Assembly: GCF_020150455.1 (NCBI RefSeq)
Contig: NZ_CP083740.1
Coordinates: forward strand, 1,302,001-1,366,000
Reading direction: 5' to 3'
DNA from: Bremerella sp. TYQ1
GTDB lineage: Bacteria > Planctomycetota > Planctomycetia > Pirellulales > Pirellulaceae
DNA length: 64,000 bases
This document shows positions 20,841 through 30,670 of this stretch, piece by piece (positions within the stretch are counted from its first letter, which is position 1; every line of letters starts with the position of its first letter). Both the position numbers and the translations under genes were made by a program. Below the pieces are notes generated by a model, which was not told the origin of the DNA, made no database searches, and worked only from the letters and a program-made list of their open reading frames with translations.

Positions 20841-21707
20841 TTAGTTCGCAGACTGGGCAGCTTCCGGCCACATCAACAGGGCACCGAGAAAGAAACAGAT
20901 CGCCCCCTGTAGCGTAAAGACGACCGAAAGGGTCGCCACCAGCGGGTGCGGTGGCCCTGGCAAACCGAATGCTAACACGGCCGAGACCATGAAGCCGATG
21001 CAGCCCAATAGATTGATAAAGACAATCCACCACGACAAGTTCCTTGGCTTCCAGCCGACGTATTGATGAACGACTTCCGCGTACGCCAAATAGCCAGAGG
21101 CGAGAAACAGGATCGAGCCAACAAAGTTCGGAACCCAAACTAAGAGATCGGTTTGAAACCAATTGAGCGACGGCAACATGGCGTCGAATGTATTGAAGTT
21201 AAATAGAATCGTCCCCACGAACTGAAGAGCACAGCTTAGCCAACCGACGTCGTGGGGGCGCCATCCTACCAGCTTGCGGCGCGAATGGCTGCGATCGGGT
21301 TCGTCGGGCAGGGCGTCGGTGTTGGCCGCTTGAAAAAGTTGCAGATAGGCCGCGACCGTGAAAGGAATTGATCCCAGAAAATAAACCAGGTTGGCCCCGT
21401 CTTCGGCAAAATGCCCGAGCACCATGATGCTTGCCGTTGAAAAGAGCAGGGCTCCTACTGCGAACACCAAGCCAATCCACCAGTTCAATGAATTGGGCAG
21501 CCACAATCCCCACCGGTCGACCATGCTTTGCGAAACGGTCGATGGTTCTTCCGGCGGCCGCAACTGCTTGCGATGATGCCGCGAATGCCAGCGCTGCACC
21601 AGTCCGTTTCGCTGTCGGTAGACACGGTGCGTAACGAATGGAAACGGCCCCGTCGCCTCGATACATTCCGGCGACGGGGTTTCGTGATGGACAGGACAAT
21701 CAGTCAT
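20841..21707 (-). CDS. Six-helix membrane protein with threefold internal repeat (YrhK-like)
   Basis: A 288-residue inner-membrane protein. A soluble, basic N-terminus of about 60 residues is followed by six hydrophobic segments arranged as three helix pairs. Each pair opens with a similar pattern: SLNWWIGLVFAVGALLFSTA, VGWLSCALQFVGTILFNFN and LSWWIVFINLLGCIGFMVSA. The second and third pairs are preceded by GWRPHDV and GWKPRNL. The second helices contain FLGSIPFTVAAYL and FVGSILFLASGYL, which resemble the YrhK domain; I am moderately sure of that. It begins three bases after the glutamate decarboxylase stop, so the two are co-transcribed. It is not a GadC-type antiporter, which would have about twelve helices and a different sequence. 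A role linked to the decarboxylase is inferred from position only. Confidence 0.75.
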   Translation of the reverse strand: MTDCPVHHETPSPECIEATGPFPFVTHRVYRQRNGLVQRWHSRHHRKQLRPPEEPSTVSQSMVDRWGLWLPNSLNWWIGLVFAVGALLFSTASIMVLGHFAEDGANLVYFLGSIPFTVAAYLQLFQAANTDALPDEPDRSHSRRKLVGWRPHDVGWLSCALQFVGTILFNFNTFDAMLPSLNWFQTDLLVWVPNFVGSILFLASGYLAYAEVVHQYVGWKPRNLSWWIVFINLLGCIGFMVSAVLAFGLPGPPHPLVATLSVVFTLQGAICFFLGALLMWPEAAQSAN

Positions 21708-21710
21708 CGA

Positions 21711-23108
21711 TTAATGATGGAACCCAGATGCTTCCTCTTCGGTCAGGGGAGCATGAATCGGGTGCTGCTCGAAGTACTCCAACGCTCGCTGCATGTCGTC
21801 CAACAAGAGCGAAGCCAAGTCGCGGCTGACGCCATGGCGAACCAGAATCCGCTGGATGACGAGATCTTGGCGATTCGCGGGAAGCGAGTACGCAGGCACT
21901 TGCCAGCCCCGGGCTCGCAGTCGATCGGCGAAATCGTAGAGCGAGAAACCAGGATCGACGCCTTCCTTCATTTTCCAACAAAGGGCAGGGATACCGTTGT
22001 CCATTTCACCGCCGTAAATGATCTCGAACGGTCCCAGCTTGGAGATCTCGTTGGCCAAATACTGAGCCGTATCGTAGCAAGCGGTATGAATGCGGCGATA
22101 ACCTTCTTTACCGAGTCGCAGGAAGTTGTAGTACTGGCAAACGATCTGTCCACCAGGTCGCGAGAAGTTCAGCGCGATGTCGCGCATGTTTCCCCCGAGG
22201 TAATTCACCCAGAAGACCAGGTCGTCCGGCAAGTCGGTCTCCTCACGCCAAATGATCCAGCCGGCACCCAGGGGTGCAAGACCGAACTTATGGCCGGAAC
22301 TGTTGATCGACTTTACGCGTGGCAAGCGGAAATCCCATTCCAGTTCCGGTGCACAGAACGGAGCCAGGAAGCCACCACTGGCGGCATCGACGTGAATCGG
22401 AATGTCGATGCCGTTCTCTTTCTCGAATTGATCGAGCGCCTCGGCAACTGCTTTGACTGGTTCAAACTGGCAAGTAAACGTCACGCCAAGCGTAGGCACG
22501 ACGCCGATCGTGTTTTCGTCGCAACGCTTGAGGACCTCTTCGGGAGTCATGATCAAGCGATCCCCTTCCAGGGGAATCTCGCGGAGTTCAATGTCCCAAT
22601 AGCGAGCAAACTTGTGCCAGCAAATTTGGACGGGGCCAGTAATCAGATTCGGCTTGTCGATCGACTTGTCTTCCTTCTTCCGCTTGGCTTCCCAGCGGCG
22701 TTTCATGGCCATGCCACCGAGCATTGCGGCTTCGCTCGATCCTGTTGTCGAGCATCCGACGGTGTTGGCTTCATGAGGCGAGTTCCAAAGATCGGCGAGC
22801 ATATGCACGCAACGCGCTTCGATTTCGGCCGTTTGGGGATACTCATCCTTGTCGACCATGTTCTTGTCGAGACACTCGTCCATCAGTTTATGGACTTCCG
22901 GTTCGACCCAAGTCTGGCAGAACGTGGCCAGGTTTTGTCGCGAGTTGCCATCGAGCATCAACTCGTCATGCACCACCGAGTAAACATGGCGAGGGTCTTT
23001 CTCGTCGGCGGGGAACTTGTACTTGGGAACCTGAACGGAAAGATCGTTCGAGGCATAGATGTCATCGTCCAACAATTCGCGAACGGTGTTTTTGGAGTGG
23101 AGGGCCAT
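21711..23108 (-). CDS. gadB: Glutamate decarboxylase
   Basis: A 465-residue PLP enzyme, almost the same length as E. coli GadA/GadB (466), converting glutamate to GABA and CO2 with consumption of a proton. Seen: [20 protein letters not shown] (PLP phosphate site), [14 protein letters not shown] (PLP aspartate), the Schiff-base lysine in [39 protein letters not shown], and a His-rich end GFHH that recalls the pH-sensing C-terminus of E. coli GadB. The Shine-Dalgarno AAGGA at 23116-23120 supports ATG 23108. It lies 35 bases after the cardiolipin synthase gene and three before the membrane protein gene. No glutamate/GABA antiporter is visible in the window, so the acid-resistance role is open. 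Confidence 0.95.
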   Translation of the reverse strand: MALHSKNTVRELLDDDIYASNDLSVQVPKYKFPADEKDPRHVYSVVHDELMLDGNSRQNLATFCQTWVEPEVHKLMDECLDKNMVDKDEYPQTAEIEARCVHMLADLWNSPHEANTVGCSTTGSSEAAMLGGMAMKRRWEAKRKKEDKSIDKPNLITGPVQICWHKFARYWDIELREIPLEGDRLIMTPEEVLKRCDENTIGVVPTLGVTFTCQFEPVKAVAEALDQFEKENGIDIPIHVDAASGGFLAPFCAPELEWDFRLPRVKSINSSGHKFGLAPLGAGWIIWREETDLPDDLVFWVNYLGGNMRDIALNFSRPGGQIVCQYYNFLRLGKEGYRRIHTACYDTAQYLANEISKLGPFEIIYGGEMDNGIPALCWKMKEGVDPGFSLYDFADRLRARGWQVPAYSLPANRQDLVIQRILVRHGVSRDLASLLLDDMQRALEYFEQHPIHAPLTEEEASGFHH

Positions 23109-23143
23109 TATACTTTCCTTTTAAGGTGGAACGTCAATGATCG

Positions 23144-24610
23144 TTAAAGCAGCGGGCTAGCCAGCCGAAAGGTATTTTCCAGGAATCGCTCTTTGACTGA
23201 ACGCTGAGACCATGTGTCGGGATCTAAGCGGTCAGAATTGGCGACATACGTTTGTTGCAGTTCAAACAACTGCGTCGCGAACGACGCGTCGTAAACGAAC
23301 AGGGCAAGTTCATAATTGAGCCAAAGGCTTCGCATATCGAGGTTCACCGTGCCAAACATCGCGACCGACTGATCCGCGACGATCGACTTGGTGTGTAGTA
23401 AGCCACGACGGTACAAATAGACTTCGACGCCACATTCCAGTAGATCCACAAAATAAGACCGACTCGCATAGCGGGTCAGCAGCGAATCGACTTTCTCTGG
23501 AACAATTAGCTGAACCTTCACACCACGCGATGCGGCGCCACGAATGGCACGTAGTAAGGATTCATCCGGAACGAGGTAGGGGGTCGTCATCGTCAACGTT
23601 GCTTGAGCCGAGTTGATCGTTGCAAGAACCATTTGCAGTAGCGTGTCGCCGAATTCGCCGGGACCGGATGGTAAGACTTGCATCACGGTATCGCCTGTCG
23701 GCGCGACCGCTTCCAGCTTGGCTTGCTCAATCAGTGCTTCCACCGATTGGCCTGACTCCAAAATCCAATCACCCAGCATCGTTGCGGCCAGGTTGGCAAC
23801 GGCACAGCCTTCAACGCGAACCATCGCATCCACCCATTGGCCTACTCCCGAATCTTGTTTGAAGTAGCGAGGATCGACCAGGTTCATGCTCCCGGTCCAA
23901 GCGGTGCGGCCATCGACGACGACAATCTTACGGTGCAGTCGCAAATCGGTGCGGCCGACAAATGTGCGAACAATACCGACCGGCAATGCTTCCTTGAGAT
24001 GTACGCCTGCTTCGCGTAGTCGCCGCGGTTGGTAACTTTTCCACCACGGTCGAGCCCCCAGGGCATCAATCAACACGCAGCAGAACACGCCTCGCTTGGA
24101 GGCTCGAATGACAGCCTCGAGGACTTCATCGGCGACTCCTCCGGCCTGCCAGATGTAGAACTCCATAAGCACGCTTTTTTCCGCGGCATCAATATCGTTT
24201 GCGATCGCTTTGAGCATCGCTTCGGTTTCAGAGAATAACTGCAGTTGACTGCCACGTGTGCTGGGGCAATTGGCGAGACGATCTCCGAGGTGATCCATGC
24301 CCGCGGCACACGCTGGAAGCTGTTCCCACGCGATGCCTCTTGTTCCACTTTGCATTGCATCGGCGGCCAGTTCGCGATATTCGCCGCGCAGGAAACGCAG
24401 ACGCCGCGTTCGTTGAAAACCAATGCGACGTTCGCCAATCAGCAAATAGACTAACGCTCCAAAAAAGGGAGCGAGGGCAATCAACAGAATCCACGCCATT
24501 GCGACCCCAGTCGAGGGGCGTTTCATAATGACGCGAACGGAGAGCCCGAGGACCAGCGACCAGTGGAGGATCCACAGGAGCGATGCGGGATGAAGCAAAA
24601 AGCTGGTCAT
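23144..24610 (-). CDS. cls: Cardiolipin synthase (phospholipase D family)
   Basis: A 488-residue inner-membrane enzyme that joins two phosphatidylglycerol molecules into cardiolipin and glycerol. Two N-terminal membrane segments come first (LLWILHWSLVLGLSVRVIM and VAMAWILLIALAPFFGALVY). Two phospholipase D HxKx4D motifs follow: LHRKIVVVDGRTAWTGSMN and LLHTKSIVADQSVAMFGTVN. YIWQAGGVADEVLEAVI and TPYLVPDESLLRAI are also typical. Length and order match bacterial Cls. The glutamate decarboxylase gene follows after 35 bases on the same strand, suggesting one transcript. Confidence 0.93.
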   Translation of the reverse strand: MTSFLLHPASLLWILHWSLVLGLSVRVIMKRPSTGVAMAWILLIALAPFFGALVYLLIGERRIGFQRTRRLRFLRGEYRELAADAMQSGTRGIAWEQLPACAAGMDHLGDRLANCPSTRGSQLQLFSETEAMLKAIANDIDAAEKSVLMEFYIWQAGGVADEVLEAVIRASKRGVFCCVLIDALGARPWWKSYQPRRLREAGVHLKEALPVGIVRTFVGRTDLRLHRKIVVVDGRTAWTGSMNLVDPRYFKQDSGVGQWVDAMVRVEGCAVANLAATMLGDWILESGQSVEALIEQAKLEAVAPTGDTVMQVLPSGPGEFGDTLLQMVLATINSAQATLTMTTPYLVPDESLLRAIRGAASRGVKVQLIVPEKVDSLLTRYASRSYFVDLLECGVEVYLYRRGLLHTKSIVADQSVAMFGTVNLDMRSLWLNYELALFVYDASFATQLFELQQTYVANSDRLDPDTWSQRSVKERFLENTFRLASPLL

Positions 24611-24885
24611 TCGAGCGGTTCGACCTTTGCGGTAACGTTACTTGAGGAAGCGAATCTCCGTAGTATCGAGCAAGTCCGATCCCTCCAACGGCCATCCCGC
24701 GCCGTCACGATCGGACTGCCTTAGCTTCGGCAATTGGTCTGGAAAAAGTTCAAGATTTGCATTCACAACGGCGAGAAGAAGCCTTAAACTCGCAGGATCG
24801 GTTCGCTTGTTCCATTTCTGCGGACTGTACCCATTAGCTCGCCCCGCCGATCACATCCTACCTGCTATCTCAAATTTTTTTGGCC

Positions 24886-27852
24886 ATGATGATACCTCGT
24901 TATATCTCTCTGTGTGCCGTTCTGCTGCTCAGCTTTCTTTTGTTAAGTAGTCCCGCGAATCGCTCTTTTGCGGAAGAGCATGATTACCGCGATCAACTGA
25001 AACCGATCGCACCTCGGTCGCCAGAAGAAGCGATGGAAGCGTTTCAAGTCGCCGACGGCTTCCGCATCGAGCTCGCCGCGTCCGAGCCCAATGTGGTCGA
25101 CCCTGTGGCGATGGCATTTGACGCCGACGGCCGTTTGTTTGTCATTGAGATGCGAGGCTACTCCGAAGACGACGGCGACGTACTAGGCCGCGTTCGCCTT
25201 CTGGAAGACACCAACGATGACGGCACGTACGAGAAGAGTACGATCTTCGCCGAGGATTTCTCATGGCCGACTGCCATCTGCTGTACACGCGGAGGCGTGC
25301 TCGTCGGTGCGGCGCCTGACATCATTTGGCTCAAAGACAACGACAACGATGGCCAAGCGGACGAGCGGCAAGTGGTCTTCACCGGGTTCGGCAAGTCGAA
25401 CGTTCAAGGGCTGATGAATACGTTCAAGTGGGGACTCGATAACCGCATTCATGGCGTGACAAGTTCCAGCGGTGCGAACCTTCAAAAAGTCGTCGACGGC
25501 AATCCTGTTGGCGAGCCGGTTTCGCTGCGGGGTCGCGACTTCGCGATCGATCCGCTGGCGATGGACCTTACCCCGATCAGTGGCGGCGGTCAGCACGGGA
25601 TGAGCATGAACAGCTGGGGCGAAAAGTTCACGTGCAGCAATAGCGATCACCTGCAACAAGTGGTGCTCGAAGACCGCTACCTGGCTCGGAATCCTTACTT
25701 GGCCGCTCCTCCGGTTCGCCGCAGCATTGCGACCGACGGCCCCCAAGCGGAAGTTTATCGCACAAGCCCTGTCGAGGCCTGGCGCGTGATTCGGACCAGA
25801 CTTCGTGCCAATAAAATTGTCCCTGGCGTGGTCGAAGGAGGAGGGCGTCCGGCCGGTTATTTCACAGGAGCGACCGGCGTAACGCTTTTCCGAGGCGATG
25901 GCTGGCCGGAAGCGTACCAAGGCATGGCGATTGTGGGCGATGTCGGTAGCAACCTGATTCACCGAAAACAACTCGTCGATACCGGAATTGTCTATCAAGG
26001 CGTTCGTGTCGACGAAAATTCAGAATTCGTTTCCTCCAGCGACATCTGGTTTCGCCCGGTGCAGTACGCCAACGCTCCAGATGGTTCGCTGTATGTTGCC
26101 GACATGTATCGCGAAGTGATCGAGCACCCCAAATCACTTCCAGAGATGATCAAAAAGCATCTTGATTTGACCAGTGGACGTGACCGGGGACGGATCTACC
26201 GTATCGTGGGAGATGACTTTCAACGTCGACCGACGACAAAGCTATCGGGGTTATCTTCCACGGAATTGGTCGGCCTATTGAACCATCCTAATTCGTGGCA
26301 ACGCGAAACGGCCGCTCGGCTGATCTATGAGCGCCAAGACGTGACCGCAGCGCCAGCGCTGATCGATTTGCTTGAAAAGGACGTTACCGCCGAGGCGAAA
26401 CTGCTCGCCCTGTATGCTCTCGATGGCTTGAATCAACTGACACCAACCCAGCTTCTCGCAGCCATGGACGATAAGCATCCGCGCGTTCGTCAGCATGCGG
26501 TACGTCTCAGCGAATCGCATCTGGCTGCGTCTAAATCGCTCCGTGACAAGCTGGAAAAGCTGGCCACCGATACCAATCCGAAGGTGAGATTTCAGGTCGC
26601 CTTTTCCGCAGGATACCTTCCGACACAGGAAAAAGCGGCAGTCCTGACTCAGATCGCCAAGTCGGATGCAGACGATCGAGATTTCCGTGCGGCCATCCAA
26701 AGTTCGCTTGCCACAGGGGCAGGGGAGTTCCTTGCTCAGTACCTGCAGCAGCCACCCGAATCCGACGCGTTGCTAAACGATGTTACCCGGCAGATTGGCA
26801 AACAGCAGCGGCAAGATGACATCGCTGTGCTGGTGGCTCTACTTCCGCAGCTACGTACCCAACAGCCCAAACGGTTTACTTCCATCGTCAAACAACTGAA
26901 TGCCTCCCCCGGCAGCCCGCTTGCTCAGCAGCTTGCCAAGGCAACCTCCGGCGGATCGCAAATGGTGATCGCCGAAATGATTCGCGATGCCCACCAAACT
27001 TCACTGAATGAAAAAGCAACCACCGAAGATCGTATCCGTGCGATCGAAGTGCTTCGCTTTGCAGACTTCGATGCCGATCTGTTCGATGAGCTACTTCAAC
27101 CAACGCAGCCCCTTTCCATTCAAACGGCCGCCCTGCAAGCCATGCAGCGGACCAATTCACCCGAAGTCGCAAAGCTGCTGCTCGATCGATGGCCCAGCTT
27201 GGGGCCTGGGCTAAGAACTCAGGCGGCTCAAGTCCTTACGTCTCGTTCCGCTTGGGCAGGCCAGCTAATCGATGCCATTGCCGACAGACGTATCGCCTCG
27301 TCCGATGTCAACTTGACGCAACTGGCAAGCTTGAAATCAATTTTAAACGATGAACAGAATGGAAAGCTCGCCGACATTCTAAAGGGACAAACCAATTCCG
27401 ACCGTGCAAAGATCGTCAGCGACTACCGCGCGGCCCTTTCACTGAAGGGGAATGTCGAGCGGGGTCAAGCAGTATTCACGAAGCACTGCACTGCGTGTCA
27501 TCAGTACCAGGGGCAAGGACATCCGATCGGGCCGAATCTGGCTGCTATGAAAAACCGCGGTGCCGAAGCGATCCTCGTGAACGTGCTTCAGCCCAACGCC
27601 GAAGTCAATCCGCAGTACATGAATTACCTCTGTTTGACCACCGACGGGCGGAACATTTCTGGCATCATCACGAATGAAACATCGACCGCCATCACGCTGG
27701 TCCAAGGAGACAACAAAGCCGAAACCATTCTGCGGATCGACATCGATCAACTTCGCAGCACCGGCACTTCGCTGATGCCGGAGGGCCTCGAAAAAGTGAT
27801 CGATCATCAGGCCATGGCTGATCTGCTCGCGTTTCTCACCCAATCGGAATAG
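24886..27852 (+). CDS. PVC-type heme-binding CxxCH protein with propeller dehydrogenase-like domain and HEAT repeats
   Basis: A 988-residue exported protein. A signal peptide covers the first 29 residues (PRYISLCAVLLLSFLLLSS). A glucose/sorbosone-dehydrogenase-like propeller follows to about residue 430: FRIELAASEPNVVDPVAMAF, DADGRLFVIEMRGY, GGGQHGMSMNSWGEKFTCSN and YVADMYREVIEHP. Helical HEAT-like repeats run to about 830 (HPRVRQHAVRLSE, NPKVRFQVAFSAG). The end is a c-type cytochrome domain with CTACHQYQGQGHPIGPNL. The order matches the planctomycete membrane-bound dehydrogenase family (TIGR02604/TIGR02603). It probably oxidises a sugar or alcohol in the envelope with electrons leaving through the heme; the substrate is unknown. 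ATG 24886 or 24889 is the start; TTG 24880 is in frame but less likely. The ceramidase-like gene follows after 50 bases. Confidence 0.88.
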   Translation: MMIPRYISLCAVLLLSFLLLSSPANRSFAEEHDYRDQLKPIAPRSPEEAMEAFQVADGFRIELAASEPNVVDPVAMAFDADGRLFVIEMRGYSEDDGDVLGRVRLLEDTNDDGTYEKSTIFAEDFSWPTAICCTRGGVLVGAAPDIIWLKDNDNDGQADERQVVFTGFGKSNVQGLMNTFKWGLDNRIHGVTSSSGANLQKVVDGNPVGEPVSLRGRDFAIDPLAMDLTPISGGGQHGMSMNSWGEKFTCSNSDHLQQVVLEDRYLARNPYLAAPPVRRSIATDGPQAEVYRTSPVEAWRVIRTRLRANKIVPGVVEGGGRPAGYFTGATGVTLFRGDGWPEAYQGMAIVGDVGSNLIHRKQLVDTGIVYQGVRVDENSEFVSSSDIWFRPVQYANAPDGSLYVADMYREVIEHPKSLPEMIKKHLDLTSGRDRGRIYRIVGDDFQRRPTTKLSGLSSTELVGLLNHPNSWQRETAARLIYERQDVTAAPALIDLLEKDVTAEAKLLALYALDGLNQLTPTQLLAAMDDKHPRVRQHAVRLSESHLAASKSLRDKLEKLATDTNPKVRFQVAFSAGYLPTQEKAAVLTQIAKSDADDRDFRAAIQSSLATGAGEFLAQYLQQPPESDALLNDVTRQIGKQQRQDDIAVLVALLPQLRTQQPKRFTSIVKQLNASPGSPLAQQLAKATSGGSQMVIAEMIRDAHQTSLNEKATTEDRIRAIEVLRFADFDADLFDELLQPTQPLSIQTAALQAMQRTNSPEVAKLLLDRWPSLGPGLRTQAAQVLTSRSAWAGQLIDAIADRRIASSDVNLTQLASLKSILNDEQNGKLADILKGQTNSDRAKIVSDYRAALSLKGNVERGQAVFTKHCTACHQYQGQGHPIGPNLAAMKNRGAEAILVNVLQPNAEVNPQYMNYLCLTTDGRNISGIITNETSTAITLVQGDNKAETILRIDIDQLRSTGTSLMPEGLEKVIDHQAMADLLAFLTQSE

Positions 27853-27902
27853 CCCCTCATCCCGCCCCTTTCAAGCCTCTCAGTCCCTTTCGAGTCAACG
27901 AT

Positions 27903-29279
27903 ATGATGCATACCAAATTGCTACTTCGGTTCACCCTTTTCACGATCGCGTTTAGCTTCTTGGGCATTTCCTTGAATGCGGCATCCGCCGATTCATTGAA
28001 GGTAGCCTCCTTCGCGATCGATGCGTCTCCTCCGGTCGGCAGCCCGTTGGCGTACGATCCGACCAAGGGAATCCAGTCGCCCCTTTCCATGAAAGGTGTC
28101 ATCCTTCAAGCGAATGAAACATACGTGCTGTGTTCGATCGATTGGCTGGGCGTTTCAAGCGATTCTCAAAAGCACTTCAAGAAGGCAATTGCCGAAGCGA
28201 TTGGAGCGAAGCCTGAGAACGTACTCATCCACGCGATTCATCAGCATGACGCTCCACGCTGCGATGCCACTACCCAGGCCGTCTTTGACGAATTCGACCT
28301 CGACTATGACATGTTCGACCTCGAATTTATTGCTCAAGTGCAGCAACGTGCCGCCGAAGCCGCCAAGTCCGCGATCGCTTCGCTGCAACCGGTAACGCAT
28401 GTTGGTGTGGGCAAAGCGGAAGTCCACGAAGTCGCGTCGAACCGCCGCATTCTTGGACCGGATGGCAAAGTGAAGTACGTCCGCTACACCGCCACGAAGA
28501 ATCCTGAAATTCGTGGGAAGCCAGTCGGCTTGATCGATCCGTTATGCAAAGCCATCAGCTTCTGGAACGAAGACAAGCCGCTGATCGTGATGACCTATTA
28601 CGCGACTCACCCGCAAAGTTATTACCGCACCGGAATGGCCAACCCTGACTTCCCTGGCATGGCTCGCAATGCACGTGAAGAACAAACCGGCACGTTCCAC
28701 ATCCATTTCAATGGAGCCGGAGGCAACATCGGCGCTGGCAAGTGGAACGACGGTGCCAAGGAAAACCGCGCCGTGCTGGCCACGAAGGTTGAAGACGGCA
28801 TGCGAAAGGCTTTTGAGGCAACGGAAAAGTCACCGATTCAAGCGAGCGACGTAAGCATGGAATCGGTCGAAGTCCTGCTACCACTTTCGCCGTACATCAA
28901 TGAATCAGACGCTATCGCCGAACTGCAAAACAAGGAACTTGATCGACTGACCCATTTTCAGGCGGCACGCGAACTGGCTTGGAAACGACGTCACGATGCC
29001 GGCGACGGAATCGACATCGAATGCTTAACCCTGGGGAACGCCCGAGTCGTTCACATGCCTGGCGAGTTGTTCGTCGAGTATCAACTGGCTGCCCAGGAAA
29101 TGCGTCCTGATCTTTTCGTGGCGATGGCCGCCTACGGCGATTACGCGCCAGGGTATATCGGAACGGAAGTCGCCTACAGCGAAGGGGGATACGAAACGAG
29201 TCGCCCAGCGTCGCGTGTTTCGGCCCGATCGGAACAGGTACTCATCGACGCACTGACGAAATTGCTGAAGCCCCAATAA
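27903..29279 (+). CDS. Exported neutral/alkaline ceramidase-like hydrolase
   Basis: A 458-residue exported protein related to the N-terminal domain of neutral/alkaline non-lysosomal ceramidases. The signal peptide ends near LNAASADS (residue 30). Features in family order: SLKVASFAIDASPPVG, a metal-ligand motif IHAIHQHDAP (family form HTHSxP), YYATHPQSYY (second histidine), NPDFPGMAR, and FNGAGGNIGAGKWNDG. It is shorter than full ceramidases (about 650 residues) and lacks their C-terminal domain. Planctomycetes carry many such short members of unknown substrate, so lipid amidase activity is only a possibility. It follows the heme-binding gene by 50 bases, and its 3' end is 14 bases from a convergent gene. 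Confidence 0.8.
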   Translation: MMHTKLLLRFTLFTIAFSFLGISLNAASADSLKVASFAIDASPPVGSPLAYDPTKGIQSPLSMKGVILQANETYVLCSIDWLGVSSDSQKHFKKAIAEAIGAKPENVLIHAIHQHDAPRCDATTQAVFDEFDLDYDMFDLEFIAQVQQRAAEAAKSAIASLQPVTHVGVGKAEVHEVASNRRILGPDGKVKYVRYTATKNPEIRGKPVGLIDPLCKAISFWNEDKPLIVMTYYATHPQSYYRTGMANPDFPGMARNAREEQTGTFHIHFNGAGGNIGAGKWNDGAKENRAVLATKVEDGMRKAFEATEKSPIQASDVSMESVEVLLPLSPYINESDAIAELQNKELDRLTHFQAARELAWKRRHDAGDGIDIECLTLGNARVVHMPGELFVEYQLAAQEMRPDLFVAMAAYGDYAPGYIGTEVAYSEGGYETSRPASRVSARSEQVLIDALTKLLKPQ

Positions 29280-29293
29280 AGGCTTCGCGTTCG

Positions 29294-30637
29294 CTAGGCC
29301 AGGTCTTTCAGCGGTCCGGTACTATCGCCGAACGCTTCGACCTCGACTCCCATTCGCTCGAGCATCGCGTGGTAAACATTGCATAGCGGCACCATGCCTT
29401 CGGCGGCCAAATGCCGGCCACTATTCAGCGTGTTGCCGCCGCGACCACCCAGCAGAATGGGCAAGTTGTCAGGATCGTGGCGATTGCCGTCCGACATGCT
29501 GGAACCAAAGAGCACCATGCAGTTATCGAGCAGCGTGCTTTCGCCTTCCTGAATACTTTGCATCTTGCGAAGCATCTGGGCAAATTGATCGACGTGCCAA
29601 CGGTTGATGCGTTGGTACTGCTCGATCTTTTCCTTTTTGTTTTCATGATGCGAAAGCTGATGATGGCCACCTTGGACGCCATCGAGGAACGAGAAGTTTC
29701 TTCCCGAGACGTCGTTAGCAAACATCATGGTTGCGATGCGTGTTGAATCGGTTTGAAACGCCAACACGATCAAGTCGAGCATAATCGAAATGTGATCGCG
29801 GAAGTCGCCTGGCACCCCAGGCTTGGAAGCCGCCAGTACATGTTCGTCCACGTCCGGCTGCCAATCGCCGTTTTCGCCTTTGGTCGCGTACTCGATTCGC
29901 TTCTCGACGGCACGCACCGAATCGAGGTATTCGTCCATCTTGAACTGATCGTCACGCCCCAGCTTCGGACGCAAACGCCGGGCATCTTCCAGCACAAAGT
30001 CTAATAAGTTCTGGTACGACTCCGCCTTTTCCGAATCGGGCGACATCGCTTTACCAAACAAGCGTTCGTAAACCAAACGCGGATTGATTTCCTTTGCGAC
30101 CGGACGAGTTGGCGACTGCCACGAAATATGGGAACCATACAAACGCGTGTAACCGACGTTACTATCGATTCCACTAATGACCGGCTCGGTGCCTAGTTCC
30201 AACGAAGGAAGCGGCGTATTCCCACCAACGTGTTGAGCCATCAGCTGATCAACCGAAATACCACCACTGCTGATATCCTTTCCGGTCGTCTTCGTCACCG
30301 GCATGCCCGTCAAGAAATTGGCGGTCTTCGCGTAGTGACCATCACCACCATGGCTGTGTTTTTTGTCCAGCCCCGTCAACACCAAAACGTCGTCGCGAAC
30401 ATCGGCGATCGGCTCCAGCGAAGAGGTCAGATCGTAATCGCTCCCAGTTTTCTCGGGTACCCAATCCTTCTCCCACACGCCATTGGGGAAGTAGAGAAAC
30501 GCCGAACGAACTGGTGGTTTTCCAGCCTCGGCAGCCCGAGCCATTCGCGGAGCCAAAGACGGCATCCACGGCAAGCTTAACGCCACGCCACAGCCTTGCA
30601 AAAACCGACGACGCGAGAGAGGCATTTTCTTTTTCAT
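29294..30637 (-). CDS. DUF1552 Tat-exported protein
   Basis: A 447-residue protein of the DUF1552 family. The twin-arginine signal PLSRRRFLQGCGVALSLPWM lies at residues 6-25. Conserved parts seen: RSAFLYFPNGVWEKDWVPEK, VLTGLDKKHSHGGDGHYAKT, NFLTG, VSGRNFSFLDGVQGGHHQLSHH and LLDNCMVLFGSSMSDGNRHD. The fold is thought related to the alkaline phosphatase group, like DUF1501. It starts 33 bases after the DUF1592 gene, and the pair is a recurrent planctomycete arrangement, repeated at 46387-50276. Function is unknown. Confidence 0.9.
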   Translation of the reverse strand: MKKKMPLSRRRFLQGCGVALSLPWMPSLAPRMARAAEAGKPPVRSAFLYFPNGVWEKDWVPEKTGSDYDLTSSLEPIADVRDDVLVLTGLDKKHSHGGDGHYAKTANFLTGMPVTKTTGKDISSGGISVDQLMAQHVGGNTPLPSLELGTEPVISGIDSNVGYTRLYGSHISWQSPTRPVAKEINPRLVYERLFGKAMSPDSEKAESYQNLLDFVLEDARRLRPKLGRDDQFKMDEYLDSVRAVEKRIEYATKGENGDWQPDVDEHVLAASKPGVPGDFRDHISIMLDLIVLAFQTDSTRIATMMFANDVSGRNFSFLDGVQGGHHQLSHHENKKEKIEQYQRINRWHVDQFAQMLRKMQSIQEGESTLLDNCMVLFGSSMSDGNRHDPDNLPILLGGRGGNTLNSGRHLAAEGMVPLCNVYHAMLERMGVEVEAFGDSTGPLKDLA

Positions 30638-30670
30638 ATCGCAATTCCCTGTCCAAAGCAGGAAGGTGTT

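Noticed and set aside
21528..23147. 539-codon open frame on the plus strand opposite the glutamate decarboxylase gene
   Set aside because: It is the mirror of a strongly conserved coding gene; its residues show no family motif.
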